This document shows positions 7,552 through 15,761 of a DNA stretch of 64,000 nt, one piece after another. Position 1 is the first letter of the stretch. The number at the start of each line of letters is the position of its first letter. The notes beneath the pieces were generated by a model. The model did not search any database. It was not told where the DNA came from and saw only the letters and a list, made by a program, of their open reading frames with translations. Both the position numbers and the translations under genes were made by a program. Source of the DNA: Luteimicrobium sp049844995 (lineage in GTDB: Bacteria > Actinomycetota > Actinomycetes > Actinomycetales > Cellulomonadaceae); assembly GCF_049844995.1 (NCBI RefSeq), contig NZ_JBNCMC010000003.1, positions 699,343-763,342 on the forward strand, given 5' to 3'.

Positions 7552-8495
7552 CGCCAGTCCCGCGGTCGTCCGCGCCCCTGGTGCTCCGGGGCCGCGAGCT
7601 CGGGGCGACCGCGCCCGTCGTCATGGCGATCGTCAACCGCACGACCGACTCGTTCTACGCCGGCGCGCGCCACGCCGACGACGCGGCGGCGCTCGCGGCC
7701 GCCGAGCGCGCGTTCGAGGACGGCGCGGAGATCCTCGACGTCGGCGGGGTCCGCGCGGGCGTGGGGCCCGAGGTCACCCCGGCGGAGGAGATCGCGCGGG
7801 TCGTCCCGTTCGTCGAGCGGGTGCGCCGCGAGCTCCCCGACCTCCTGGTCTCGGTCGACACGTGGCGCGCCGAGGTCGCGGACGCCGCGATCGACGCGGG
7901 CGCCGACCTCGTCAACGACACCTGGGCCGGGCACGACCCCGGGCTCGTCGAGGTCGCGGGCCGCGCGGGCGTGGGCGTCGTCTGCTCGCACACGGGCGGC
8001 CAGGCCCCCCGCACGGACCCCTACCGCGTCTCGTACCCGCTGCCCACCCCGCTCCCGGACCCCCTGCCGGGTGGCGTGGCTCCCGTCGACCCGCGGGACG
8101 GCGTCCTGCTCGACGTCCTCGCGACGCTGCGGGCGGGCGCCGAGCGCGCCGTCGCGTGCGGGGTGCCGCCGCGGAGCGTGCTCGTGGACCCGACGCACGA
8201 CTTCGGCAAGAACACGTGGCACTCGCTCCACCTGGTCCGGCGCACCGAGCCGATCGTGGCGCTCGGCTATCCGGTGCTCATGGCGTTCTCGCGCAAGGAC
8301 TTCGTGGGGGAGACGCTCGACCTGCCGGCCGAGGAACGGCTCGAGGGTACCCTCGCGGCCACCGCGGTCGCCGTGTGGCTCGGCGCCACCGTGTTCCGCG
8401 CCCACGACGTGCGGTCCACGCGCCGCGTGGTGGACATGGTCGCCGCGATCCGCGGCGACGCGCCCCCCGCCGCCGCCACGAGGGGGATCGAGTGA
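7548..8495 (+). CDS. folP2: FolP2-type dihydropteroate synthase homologue
   Basis: This is a TIM-barrel protein of 315 residues with the pterin-binding family motifs MAIVNRTTDSFY, SVDTWRAEVA, NDTWAG, DPTHDFGKNT and AFSRKDF. These are the FolP2 rather than FolP1 variants (FolP1 has GVVNVTDDSF and DPGIGFGK). The mycobacterial FolP2 is reported to lack DHPS activity, so a folate role should not be assumed. It is coupled to the LOG gene upstream and to the membrane mannosyltransferase downstream by 4-nt overlaps. The usual actinobacterial partner gpgS is absent. Confidence 0.85.
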   Translation: MTPVPRSSAPLVLRGRELGATAPVVMAIVNRTTDSFYAGARHADDAAALAAAERAFEDGAEILDVGGVRAGVGPEVTPAEEIARVVPFVERVRRELPDLLVSVDTWRAEVADAAIDAGADLVNDTWAGHDPGLVEVAGRAGVGVVCSHTGGQAPRTDPYRVSYPLPTPLPDPLPGGVAPVDPRDGVLLDVLATLRAGAERAVACGVPPRSVLVDPTHDFGKNTWHSLHLVRRTEPIVALGYPVLMAFSRKDFVGETLDLPAEERLEGTLAATAVAVWLGATVFRAHDVRSTRRVVDMVAAIRGDAPPAAATRGIE

Positions 8496-9781
8496 CCGAG
8501 CCCGCGGCCGACGTCGCGGCCGCCGTCGACGCCGGGCCCGCCGCCGCCCGGCGTCCCGCCGACCCTCGCACCTGGCCGTGGTGGGTCCAGGTGCTTGCCG
8601 TGTACGGGCTGGCCCGCGCGTTCTCTGCCGTCGTGATCGTCCGGGTCGCGTCCCACCAGGTGGCGAACGGCTGGACGGGCGCCGACCCGTCGTACGCCGA
8701 CTACGTGGGCCGCATGTTCGACGCGACCTGGTACCTGCAGATCGCGGAGCACGGCTACCCCCACACGCTGCCGCTCGGCCAGGACGGTGCGGTCCAGCAG
8801 AACGCCTGGGCGTTCTACCCGCTGTTCCCGCTGGTGCTCCGGGCGTTGATGGCCGTCACCGGCCTGTCGTGGACGTTCCTCGCCCCGACCTTGTCGCTGC
8901 TCCTCGGCGCGGGCGCGGTCCTGGTGATCTACCGGCTCGTCGAGCGCGGGGGCTACCGTGCGACCGCGCTCGTCCCGGGGCTGCCGCTCGCGACGGTGCT
9001 GCTGGTCAGCGTGTTCCCGTCGTCGCCGGTGCTGCAGACCGCGTACACGGAGTCGCTCGCGCTGCTGCTCATCGCGTCGGCCCTGTACCTGCTGGCGGTG
9101 CGCCGCTACTTCTGGGCGGTGCCCCTGGTGGTGCTGCTCGGTTTCACGCGCGCGGTCGCGCTGCCCATGGCGTGCGTCGTGGCCTGGCACGTGCTGTGGC
9201 GGGCGTGGGGGGTGTGGGGGCCGTCGGCCCGGCGCGACCCGGACCGCGCGAGCAGGGACCGGTTCTCGGTCCGCGACGTCGCGGGGCTCGGAGCGCTGCT
9301 CGGCACGTGCCTGGTCGCGGGCGTCGCGTGGCAGCTCGTCAGCGGCTGGGTCACCGGCCGCAGCGACGCGTACTTCGCGACGCAGGCCACGTGGCGGTCG
9401 GGCTCCGTCCAGTACTTCACGCCCTGGATCACGAATGCGAAGGTCCTCTTCCACGACCGCGGGCCGCTCGTCCTCGCGGCCGTCCTCGTCGTGCTCGCGC
9501 TGATGCTGCTCAGTCCGGTGGCGTTCCGCCTGGGCCCCGAGCTCCAGGGCTGGGCCATCGCCTACACGGCCTACCTCGTGCTCGTGACGGATCCCTGGAC
9601 GTCGACGTGGCGGTTCGCGCTGCTCGCGTTTCCCTACCTGGCGATCCTCGTGGGCTGGGCGCGGAGGCGGGCGGTCTTCGCGAGCGTGCTCACCGTTCTC
9701 GTGCTGCTGTCCTTGTACGGCCAGGTCGACTGGGTGTGGGAGCTCTGGCGGTTCACCCCACCGGCCGACTGGGCGCCGTGA
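8492..9781 (+). CDS. Multi-pass membrane mannosyltransferase-like protein (PIG-V-like)
   Basis: This is a polytopic protein of 429 residues with about 10 hydrophobic segments. The N-terminal loop contains FDATWYLQIAEHGYP and NAWAFYPLFPL, which resemble the luminal catalytic loop and following helix of PIG-V/GT-C mannosyltransferases that use polyprenyl-phosphate-mannose. The C-terminal region has DPWTSTWRFALLAFPYLA. Start GTG 8492 overlaps the folP2 stop by 4 nt, so it is the last gene of the LOG-folP2 operon. The acceptor is unknown (glycolipid or protein). Its place corresponds to that of gpgS in related operons. Confidence 0.78.
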   Translation: MTEPAADVAAAVDAGPAAARRPADPRTWPWWVQVLAVYGLARAFSAVVIVRVASHQVANGWTGADPSYADYVGRMFDATWYLQIAEHGYPHTLPLGQDGAVQQNAWAFYPLFPLVLRALMAVTGLSWTFLAPTLSLLLGAGAVLVIYRLVERGGYRATALVPGLPLATVLLVSVFPSSPVLQTAYTESLALLLIASALYLLAVRRYFWAVPLVVLLGFTRAVALPMACVVAWHVLWRAWGVWGPSARRDPDRASRDRFSVRDVAGLGALLGTCLVAGVAWQLVSGWVTGRSDAYFATQATWRSGSVQYFTPWITNAKVLFHDRGPLVLAAVLVVLALMLLSPVAFRLGPELQGWAIAYTAYLVLVTDPWTSTWRFALLAFPYLAILVGWARRRAVFASVLTVLVLLSLYGQVDWVWELWRFTPPADWAP

Positions 9782-9925
9782 GGGGCGTGGACGTGAGGTG
9801 CGTCGGTGGTGTGGGTCACGTGAACTAGACTGTCTATGGCCCTTTCGCACCATCCGGGGCCTGGTCACGACTGACCGCACGCAACACGAACACCGCGCTG
9901 CACCACGACGAACGGAGAGCCGCTC

Positions 9926-10093
9926 ATGGCCGCGATGAAGCCACGTACGGGTGATGGACCCCTCGAGGTCACCAAGGAGGGGCGTGGCATCGTCATGCGG
10001 GTTCCGCTCGAGGGTGGTGGACGCCTCGTGGTCGAGCTGAACGCGACCGAGGCCTCGGAGCTCGGAGAGGCGCTCCAGGCCGTCGTCGGCTGA
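9926..10093 (+). CDS. DUF3117 small conserved actinobacterial protein
   Basis: This is a 55-residue protein beginning MAAMKPRTGDGPLEVTKEGR and ending in an acidic/hydrophobic helix (ELNATEASELGEALQAVV). It is recognised as the DUF3117 family, found almost universally in actinobacteria near folP2 and glgA/glgC (Rv1211 in M. tuberculosis). GGAGAG lies about 8 nt before ATG 9926. The stop TGA shares its last base with the ATG of the leucyl aminopeptidase, so the two are probably co-translated. Function unknown. Confidence 0.9.
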   Translation: MAAMKPRTGDGPLEVTKEGRGIVMRVPLEGGGRLVVELNATEASELGEALQAVVG

Positions 10094-11649
10094 TGGCGCG
10101 CGACCTCCCGGAGGTCGTCGGTGCACTCGGGGACCTTCCCGGGTGCACCTTCCTGACCGACGACGACGTCAGTGCCGTCGTCGTCGCAGTCGCCCCCGCC
10201 CCGGAGCCGGGTGAGGGGGCGCAGCCCCGCGCGGGCACGGTCGACGCGTCCGCGCTCTACCACGTCGACCTCGGCGAGATGGCGGAACGGCACGGGCTCG
10301 AGGGCGCGGCCGGAGACGCCGCCGTCGTCGACCTGCCGCGGCCCCACCGCGGGGCGTCGGAGTCCTTCCCCTGGGCGGACCTGCCCCGCCGGATCGTGCT
10401 GCTCGGGGTCGGGGACGGTTCGACCGCCGACCTGCGCCGGGCGGGAGCCGCGCTCGCGCGCCGCACCGCCGGTCTCGAGCGGGTCGTCTCGGTCGCCACC
10501 GCGGGCGCGCCGGCCGACGGCGTGCGCGCCTTCGCGGAGGGCTACCTCCTCGCGGCGTACCGGCCCGAGCGTTGGAGCGGCTCGCCGGACTCGCGTCCCG
10601 CGCCCGCCGAGCAGCTCGTCCTGCTCGACCCGGCGTCCGACGCCGAGCCCGCCCTCGTCCCCGCCCGTCGCGCCGCGCGCGCGACCTGGCTCGCACGCGA
10701 CCTCACGGCGACGCCGTCGAGCGTCAAGGACCCGGCCTGGCTCGCGGACCGCGCACGCACTCTCGCGTCCGCCGCCGGGCTCGACGTCCGCGTCCTCGGC
10801 CCGCGCGAGCTCGAGGGGCAGGGCTTCGGCGGGATCCTCGCCGTGGGCGGTGGCTCGTCCCGCCCGCCACGGCTCGTGGTCGTGAGCCACGAGCCCGACG
10901 CGGCGGCAGGGGAGGCTCCGCGGCACGTCGTCGTGGTCGGCAAGGGCATCACCTTCGACACGGGCGGGCTGTCCCTCAAGCCGCGCGCCGCGATGGCCCC
11001 CATGAAGACCGACATGGCCGGCGCCGCCGTCGCGCTCGCGGCGGTGCTGGGCGCCGCCGAGGCAGGCTCCCCGCTCCGTGTGACCGCGCTGCTCCCGCTC
11101 GCGGAGAACCACCTGGGCGCGTCGTCGTACCGGCCCGGGGACGTCCTTCGTCTGCACGGGGGCACGACGGTCGAGGTCGCGAACACCGACGCGGAGGGGC
11201 GCCTCGTGCTCGCCGACGCCCTCGACCACGCCGTGCGCGAGCTCGCGCCCGACGTGCTGGTCGACGTCGCCACGCTCACCGGCGCGGCGGCGGTCGGGCT
11301 CGGCCGGGGGCACGCCGCCCTCTACGCGACGGACGAGGCCCTGGCCCGCACGGTCGAGGCGGCCGCCGCCCGCACCGGCGAGGCGGTGTGGCGGATGCCG
11401 CTCGTGGCCGACTACGCCGAGGCGCTGGCCTCGGACGTCGCGGCGCTGCGCAACGTCCCGGCGCGCCCGCCGGGCGGCGGCTCGATCACCGCCGCGCTGT
11501 TCCTGCGCGAGTTCACCGGCGGCCTGCCGTGGGTCCACCTCGACATCGCGGGCCCCGCGCGGTCGTCGGGGAACAGGCACGAGGTCGTCGAGGGGGCCAC
11601 GGGCTTCGGCGCGCGTCTGCTGCTCGAGGTCCTCGACCTGCTCTCCTGA
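10093..11649 (+). CDS. pepA: Leucyl aminopeptidase (M17 family)
   Basis: This 518-residue cytosolic enzyme has an N-terminal macrodomain-like region and a C-terminal catalytic domain. The two-metal centre is visible in VGKGITFDTGG (Lys/Asp ligands, about 280-290), MKTDMAGA and the hallmark NTDAEGRLVLADAL (about 365). It removes N-terminal residues from peptides, with broad specificity. ATG 10093 overlaps the DUF3117 stop by one base. It ends 28 nt before the convergent O-methyltransferase. Confidence 0.92.
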   Translation: MARDLPEVVGALGDLPGCTFLTDDDVSAVVVAVAPAPEPGEGAQPRAGTVDASALYHVDLGEMAERHGLEGAAGDAAVVDLPRPHRGASESFPWADLPRRIVLLGVGDGSTADLRRAGAALARRTAGLERVVSVATAGAPADGVRAFAEGYLLAAYRPERWSGSPDSRPAPAEQLVLLDPASDAEPALVPARRAARATWLARDLTATPSSVKDPAWLADRARTLASAAGLDVRVLGPRELEGQGFGGILAVGGGSSRPPRLVVVSHEPDAAAGEAPRHVVVVGKGITFDTGGLSLKPRAAMAPMKTDMAGAAVALAAVLGAAEAGSPLRVTALLPLAENHLGASSYRPGDVLRLHGGTTVEVANTDAEGRLVLADALDHAVRELAPDVLVDVATLTGAAAVGLGRGHAALYATDEALARTVEAAAARTGEAVWRMPLVADYAEALASDVAALRNVPARPPGGGSITAALFLREFTGGLPWVHLDIAGPARSSGNRHEVVEGATGFGARLLLEVLDLLS

Positions 11650-11677
11650 GACCTGCCGTCCGGGGCCCCTCGAGCGT

Positions 11678-12382
11678 TCAGCGGCGGACGCCGAGCAGCA
11701 GCCCGTCGCCCGAGGGCAGCAGCGCGGGCAGCAGCCGCTCGTCGTCGCGCACGGTGCGGCCCACGTCCCGTACGAGCGTCGTGAGCTCGTCTCGTCGCGC
11801 GGGGTTGGCGACCCGGTCGTGCGCGAGCGCCGCGTCGACCGCGAGCACGCCGCCCGGGCGCAGCAGGCGCACGCCCTCCTCGACCGCCAGCGGGTACCCG
11901 TGGACGTCGCCCGCGACGAGCACCAGGTCGTAGGCGCCGTCGGCGAGCCGGGGGAGGACGTCGGCGGGACGGCCCGCGATCGCGCGCAGCCGGGACGGCC
12001 GCACGTCGGCGGCGGTGAGGATCTGCTTGGCGGCGCGCTGGAGCGCGGCCTCCGGGTCGATCGTCGTCAGGACGCCGTCGTCGGGCATGCCGCCCAGCAG
12101 CCACAGCGCGCCGATGCCCGTGCCGGTCCCGATCTCGACGACCGAGCGCGCCTGGAGCGACGCGGCCAGGAGGCGCAGGACGCTCCCGGCGCCGGGAAGG
12201 ATCGTCGGGAGGTCGAGCTCGAGGGCGAGCTCGCGCGCACGCAGCTGGTGCTCGTCCTCGGGGACGAACTCCTCGCAGTAGGTCCACGAGAGCGCCCGCC
12301 CCGAGGTGTCGGGGCTCGCCCCCGTGACCGTCGTTCCCGTCCGGTCCCTGCCGCCCGGACCACCGAACCTCTCGCCCGTGAT
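11678..12382 (-). CDS. O-methyltransferase (Rv1220c-like), no ordinary start codon
   Basis: This is an SAM-dependent class I methyltransferase: VVEIGTGTGIGALWLL (SAM loop), LTTIDPEAA and YDLVLVAGD are seen, with a clean C-terminus (SGDGLLLGVRR). Homologues begin about 30 residues before the SAM loop. In this frame there is no ATG, GTG or TTG anywhere upstream within reach. The best signal is an ATC codon (12380-12382) with GGGGAGGG 5 nt ahead; GTC at 12328 is an alternative. Either an AUC start is used, or the 5' end was lost or frameshifted. It normally faces sigE in other actinobacteria; here mazEF sits in that place. Confidence 0.6.
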   Translation of the reverse strand: MTGERFGGPGGRDRTGTTVTGASPDTSGRALSWTYCEEFVPEDEHQLRARELALELDLPTILPGAGSVLRLLAASLQARSVVEIGTGTGIGALWLLGGMPDDGVLTTIDPEAALQRAAKQILTAADVRPSRLRAIAGRPADVLPRLADGAYDLVLVAGDVHGYPLAVEEGVRLLRPGGVLAVDAALAHDRVANPARRDELTTLVRDVGRTVRDDERLLPALLPSGDGLLLGVRR

Positions 12383-12543
12383 GGTGCCCTCCCCGCGTCC
12401 GTCCGGCGGGCGCGCCGCCGGCCTCCGACCCGCGGCGCACGTGCGGCGCGGGTGCCACCGCGATGCTACCGGGAGGGGTGCGGCTCCGCCCGGACGCCTG
12501 GGATCGGGAGCGGCCGGACTTCTCGGGCATCCCGGCGCGGAGC

Positions 12544-12888
12544 TCAGAGCTCGACGATGCGCCTCAGGCCGGCGTCGACGGCGTCGAGGAGGTTTGCCGG
12601 GAGTCGAACCTCGGTGGGCTCCACGTCCGCACGGTCCACGGTCATGGGCTGCGACACGTTGACGACGGAGTCCTTCGGAAGCCCGGAGGCGAGAGCGGGG
12701 AGGAACACGTTGCCCGGGTGTCGCGCGAGGGCGGTGTTGGAGGTGATGGGAAGAACGACCACGGTCGAGATTCGGGACCTGTTGTACTGATCCGACTGGA
12801 CGACCACAGCGGGGCGCCGCTTGGCCGGCGCGCTGCCTCGCGGCTCGCCGAAGTCGACCCAGCAGACCTCCCCTCGGCGGATCACCAC
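12544..12888 (-). CDS. mazF: MazF/PemK-family mRNA endoribonuclease toxin
   Basis: The 114-residue protein starts MVIRRGEVCWVDFGEPRGSAPAKRRPAVVVQ and contains RISTVVVLPITSNT, the standard PemK-like SH3 barrel with conserved Arg/Thr catalytic positions. It would cleave single-stranded mRNA at short specific sequences when free of antitoxin. It overlaps the antitoxin gene upstream by 7 nt, the usual arrangement for coupled translation. The cleavage site cannot be read from the sequence. Confidence 0.9.
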   Translation of the reverse strand: MVIRRGEVCWVDFGEPRGSAPAKRRPAVVVQSDQYNRSRISTVVVLPITSNTALARHPGNVFLPALASGLPKDSVVNVSQPMTVDRADVEPTEVRLPANLLDAVDAGLRRIVEL

Positions 12889-13130
12889 GTGTCGGACCGG
12901 TCGACCAGCCGTGCGTTCGCTGCCCGGCGGAGCGACGACGTCTCGTCACCGGGCTGGCCCACGTCGTCGATCGCATCGTCGATCTGGGCCGTGAGGTCGG
13001 CGCCGTCGAGCTCGTCGGCGTAGCGCTCCGCCGCCCGCCGGTAGAACTCCGATCGGGTCATGCCGTGCTTCTTGGCGAGATGATCGAAGCGCTCCGACGC
13101 GCGGTCGGGGAGGCTGATCGCTGTCTTCAT
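12882..13130 (-). CDS. mazE: MazE-type ribbon-helix-helix antitoxin
   Basis: This is an 82-residue acidic protein. The N-terminus MKTAISLPDRASERFDHLAKK, followed by GMTRSEFYRRA, is a ribbon-helix-helix DNA-binding domain. The C-terminal part (about 45-82) is acidic and likely disordered, as needed to block MazF. It is first in the operon and directly downstream of a palindrome (13135-13160) that is the expected autorepression site. Confidence 0.9.
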   Translation of the reverse strand: MKTAISLPDRASERFDHLAKKHGMTRSEFYRRAAERYADELDGADLTAQIDDAIDDVGQPGDETSSLRRAANARLVDRSDTW

Positions 13131-13134
13131 CTCG

Positions 13135-13160
13135 CCAGGGTATAACTCTTTCTACCCTGG
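13135..13160 (-). promoter_or_regulatory. mazEF promoter/operator palindrome
   Basis: CCAGGGTA (13135-13142) and TACCCTGG (13153-13160) are perfect inverted repeats around a 10-nt AT-rich spacer, beginning 5 bp upstream of the mazE ATG. On the minus strand a TTATAC hexamer falls inside the palindrome and ends about 9 nt before the ATG. RNA polymerase and MazE/MazEF would therefore compete for the same DNA. This is the classical layout for conditional toxin-antitoxin autoregulation, with a very short or absent mRNA leader. Confidence 0.7.
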
Positions 13161-13230
13161 GTGCGGGGGGATCTTCCTGTGACGGTCCGCATCGGCGTCG
13201 CGTCCAGGTCCGGACGGTACCCTGGCGGAC

Positions 13231-13701
13231 GTGTTCGACATCAACGGCGGGGAATGGCTCGTCCTCCTCGTCGTCGCCGTGATCGTGATCGGGCCCGAGC
13301 GGCTGCCCGGTTACGCGGAGCAGCTCGCGCGGCTCGTGAAGCGCGGCCGCGAGTTCGTGACCTCGACGCGTACGCGCCTGGACGAGGAGCTCGGCGACGG
13401 CGCGGGCGTCGACTGGCAGGCGCTCGACCCCCGCCGCTACGACCCCCGCCGCATCGTCCGCGACGCGCTGCTCGACGACGACACCCGCGGCACCCTGTCC
13501 GACGTGGCGAGCGCCGTCGGGCTCAAGGGGGCGGGCGGCGCGACCGGTGCGCGCACGGGCGACCCGGGCGGCCGACCGGTCGAGAACGCACCGGCCGAGG
13601 CGCCCGCCGCCCTCGACCCCGCGGCCTCGATGCCGTTCCGCGCCGGCGCGACCTACGTCGCGGGCTCGGGGCCCGTGCCGTGGGACGACGAGGCCACCTG
13701 A
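13231..13701 (+). CDS. tatB: Sec-independent (Tat) translocase subunit TatB
   Basis: The 156-residue protein begins VFDINGGEWLVLLVVAVIVIGPERLPGYAEQLA: a short periplasmic N-terminus, one transmembrane helix (about 8-22), the GPERLP hinge and an amphipathic helix, then a polar tail ending VPWDDEAT. It works with TatC in recognising twin-arginine signal peptides. The GTG start is supported by TACCCT ending 7 nt upstream. M. tuberculosis keeps tatB close to the same O-methyltransferase, with sigE-rseA-htrA between; those three are missing here. Confidence 0.88.
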   Translation: MFDINGGEWLVLLVVAVIVIGPERLPGYAEQLARLVKRGREFVTSTRTRLDEELGDGAGVDWQALDPRRYDPRRIVRDALLDDDTRGTLSDVASAVGLKGAGGATGARTGDPGGRPVENAPAEAPAALDPAASMPFRAGATYVAGSGPVPWDDEAT

Positions 13702-13784
13702 GCGCCGGACGACCCGTCCGAGCAGACTCCTGGCCGCCGGGCGCGGGTTTCGGGACCGGGCCGCGGGCCTGTCAGAATGTGGGG

Positions 13785-14339
13785 ATGCCGAACCTACCGG
13801 ACCGGACGGGCACGCAGGTGCGTATCGGTGTCGCGATCGCGGTGCCGCCGCCGTTCGGGACCGAGCTGGGCGAGGCCCGGCGCCGCTTCGGGGACCCGCA
13901 GGCCGACGCCATCCCGCCGCACATCACGGTCCTCGGCCCGAGCGTGCTCGAGCGCGAGGCCCTCGACTGCGCCGTCGAGCACCTGCGGAAGGCGGCCGCG
14001 AGCCAGGACCCCTTCCACGTCGTCCTGCGGGGCGCGGGCACCTTCCGGCCCGTGTCGCCCGTGGTCTTCGCCCAGGTCGCCGTGGGGATCGCGGAGTGCG
14101 AGGCCCTCGAGGCCGCGGTCCGCACCGGGCCCCTCGACTTCCCGCTCCGGTTCAACTACCACCCGCACGTGACCGTCGCGCACGAGGTCACGGACGACCT
14201 CCTCGACGCCGCGTTCGACGGCATGGCCGGCTACGAGGCGACGTTCCCGGTGGACGCGGTGCACCTGTTCGAGCACGGCGACGACAGCGTCTGGCGCCCC
14301 GTGCGCGCCTTCCCGCTGGGCGGGGCCGACCCTGCCTGA
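13785..14339 (+). CDS. 2H phosphoesterase / 2'-5' RNA ligase-like protein
   Basis: This 184-residue protein has the two HxT-type motifs of the 2H superfamily: PPHITVLGP near residue 45 and HPHVTVAH near residue 128. Members act on cyclic phosphodiesters or 2'-5' RNA linkages; the substrate here is unknown. ATG 13785 has a CAGAAT -10-like hexamer ending 6 nt upstream, suggesting a leaderless mRNA. A YihY-type membrane protein follows, a pairing seen in many actinobacteria. Confidence 0.85.
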   Translation: MPNLPDRTGTQVRIGVAIAVPPPFGTELGEARRRFGDPQADAIPPHITVLGPSVLEREALDCAVEHLRKAAASQDPFHVVLRGAGTFRPVSPVVFAQVAVGIAECEALEAAVRTGPLDFPLRFNYHPHVTVAHEVTDDLLDAAFDGMAGYEATFPVDAVHLFEHGDDSVWRPVRAFPLGGADPA

Positions 14340-14378
14340 GCCGCTGCGCGGACCGGTCCCGCCCCCTACGGTCGAGGG

Positions 14379-15761
14379 ATGAGTCGCCAGGTCACGCGCC
14401 CGACGCGCCCCGGTTCGCGCGCGGCCCGGCCCGACGACGCGGGGCCCCCTCGGGTGGCCGGCCGGCGCCCGCCGGGTGTCCGGCAGGAGCGGGACGAGGC
14501 GACGCGCCACCGGACCGTCGGCCGCTCGGCCCGCGAGCTCCAGGCCGCGCTGCTCGGGCGGCCGGCCCGGGGCGAGCGCCCGGGCTGGCTCCCGGCCTTA
14601 GTGCCGTCGCCCGTGGCGGGGCTCGTCGCGACGGCCGTGCACCGCGAGGAGGCGGTCCTCGCCTGGTGGAAGGCCACGCGCCTCGCCCGCGCCCAGGCGA
14701 GGTTCAGCGTCTCGCGCGGTGGCCTGCTCTGCGGCGGGCTCGCGTACACGGCCCTGTTCGCGCTGTTCGCGGCGCTCGCGATCGGCTACACGATCTTCAT
14801 GGCGGTGCTCGGCGGCAACGAGCGGCTGCGGGACGACCTCCTGGCCGAGATCAACAAGGCCGTGCCGGGCCTGATCGACACCGGGGACGGCCACGGGGCG
14901 ATCCAGCCGGACCAGCTGCTCCTCAACGCGAGCTCGGTCGCCGGGGTGGTTGCGGCGCTCGTCCTGCTCTGGACGGCGATGTCGTTCATGAGTGCGCTGC
15001 GCGGGGCGGTGCGGATCATGCTGGGCCTCGCGCGCGAGCCCGTGAACTTCGTGATCGGCAAGGCCAAGGACCTCAGCGCGTTCGTCGTGCTGCTCGTGGC
15101 GGTCGTGGCGTCGTCGGCGGTCAGCGTCGTCGCGACGTCGGCGTCGTCGTGGCTCGTGCGCACGCTCGGGCTGCCCGACGGCGTCAGCGGGCTGTTCGCG
15201 GCGCTCGGACTCGCGGTGGCCGGCGTGGTCGACGTCCTGGTGGTCGTGTACGTGCTGCGCGTGCTGGGCGGCTCGCGCGCCGGCTGGGGCGACACCCTGC
15301 GTGGCGCCGTGGTCGCCGCCGTCGTCCTCGGTGGCCTGCGCTACCTGGGCACGAGCCTGATCGTCGGGAGCGCGTCGAAGAACGCGCTCCTCGGCTCGTT
15401 CGCGGCCGTCGTGACGGTGCTGCTGCTCGTGAACTTCGTCGCGCGGGTGCTGCTGCTGGTCGCCGCGTGGCTGTCCGACCCGTCGCCCGACGACGTCTAC
15501 CCGGCGCCCGCACGCCGGCTCGCCGTGCCGCACGAGGTCGCGCGGGTCGCGAGCGCGGCCGACGCGGGCGGCGTCGCCGTCCACGGCCGGTACGTCGCGG
15601 GCGGGCGACGGCGCCCGGCCGGCGCGGCGCACCGCGTCGCGGGGGAGACCGCCGCCGGCACGACGGCGGGCGGCCGCCCCCCGCAGGAGGACGGCCGCCC
15701 GTCGTGGTGGTCGCGCCTGCTCGGCAGGCTGCGGCCGGGAGGACTCAGAAGGCGCGCGTGA
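14379..15761 (+). CDS. YihY/BrkB-family inner membrane protein
   Basis: This 460-residue protein has a long basic N-terminal region, about six transmembrane segments between residues 105 and 375 (GGLLCGGLAYTALFALFAAL, then NASSVAGVVAALVLLWTAMS and others) and a polar tail. It belongs to the YihY/BrkB family, once misnamed RNase BN; the true role is unsettled. TACGGT ends 6 nt before ATG 14379 (leaderless). Its last 17 nt overlap the 3' end of sdhB on the other strand. Confidence 0.85.
   Translation: MSRQVTRPTRPGSRAARPDDAGPPRVAGRRPPGVRQERDEATRHRTVGRSARELQAALLGRPARGERPGWLPALVPSPVAGLVATAVHREEAVLAWWKATRLARAQARFSVSRGGLLCGGLAYTALFALFAALAIGYTIFMAVLGGNERLRDDLLAEINKAVPGLIDTGDGHGAIQPDQLLLNASSVAGVVAALVLLWTAMSFMSALRGAVRIMLGLAREPVNFVIGKAKDLSAFVVLLVAVVASSAVSVVATSASSWLVRTLGLPDGVSGLFAALGLAVAGVVDVLVVVYVLRVLGGSRAGWGDTLRGAVVAAVVLGGLRYLGTSLIVGSASKNALLGSFAAVVTVLLLVNFVARVLLLVAAWLSDPSPDDVYPAPARRLAVPHEVARVASAADAGGVAVHGRYVAGGRRRPAGAAHRVAGETAAGTTAGGRPPQEDGRPSWWSRLLGRLRPGGLRRRA

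Noticed and set aside
7548..8495. The main dihydropteroate synthase (FolP1)
   Set aside because: The motifs are those of FolP2 (MAIVNRTTDSFY, DPTHDFGKN) and no other folate genes are nearby.
12595..12625. tRNA-like GGTTCGACTCC (T-arm) on the minus strand
   Set aside because: It lies inside the conserved coding sequence of mazF and no acceptor, D or anticodon arm can be formed around it.
13135..13160. Intrinsic terminator between mazEF and tatB
   Set aside because: The genes diverge here, so the palindrome lies in promoter DNA; it is better read as an operator.
14379..15761. Ribonuclease BN
   Set aside because: YihY-family proteins were once given this name in error; this is an integral membrane protein with no nuclease motif.
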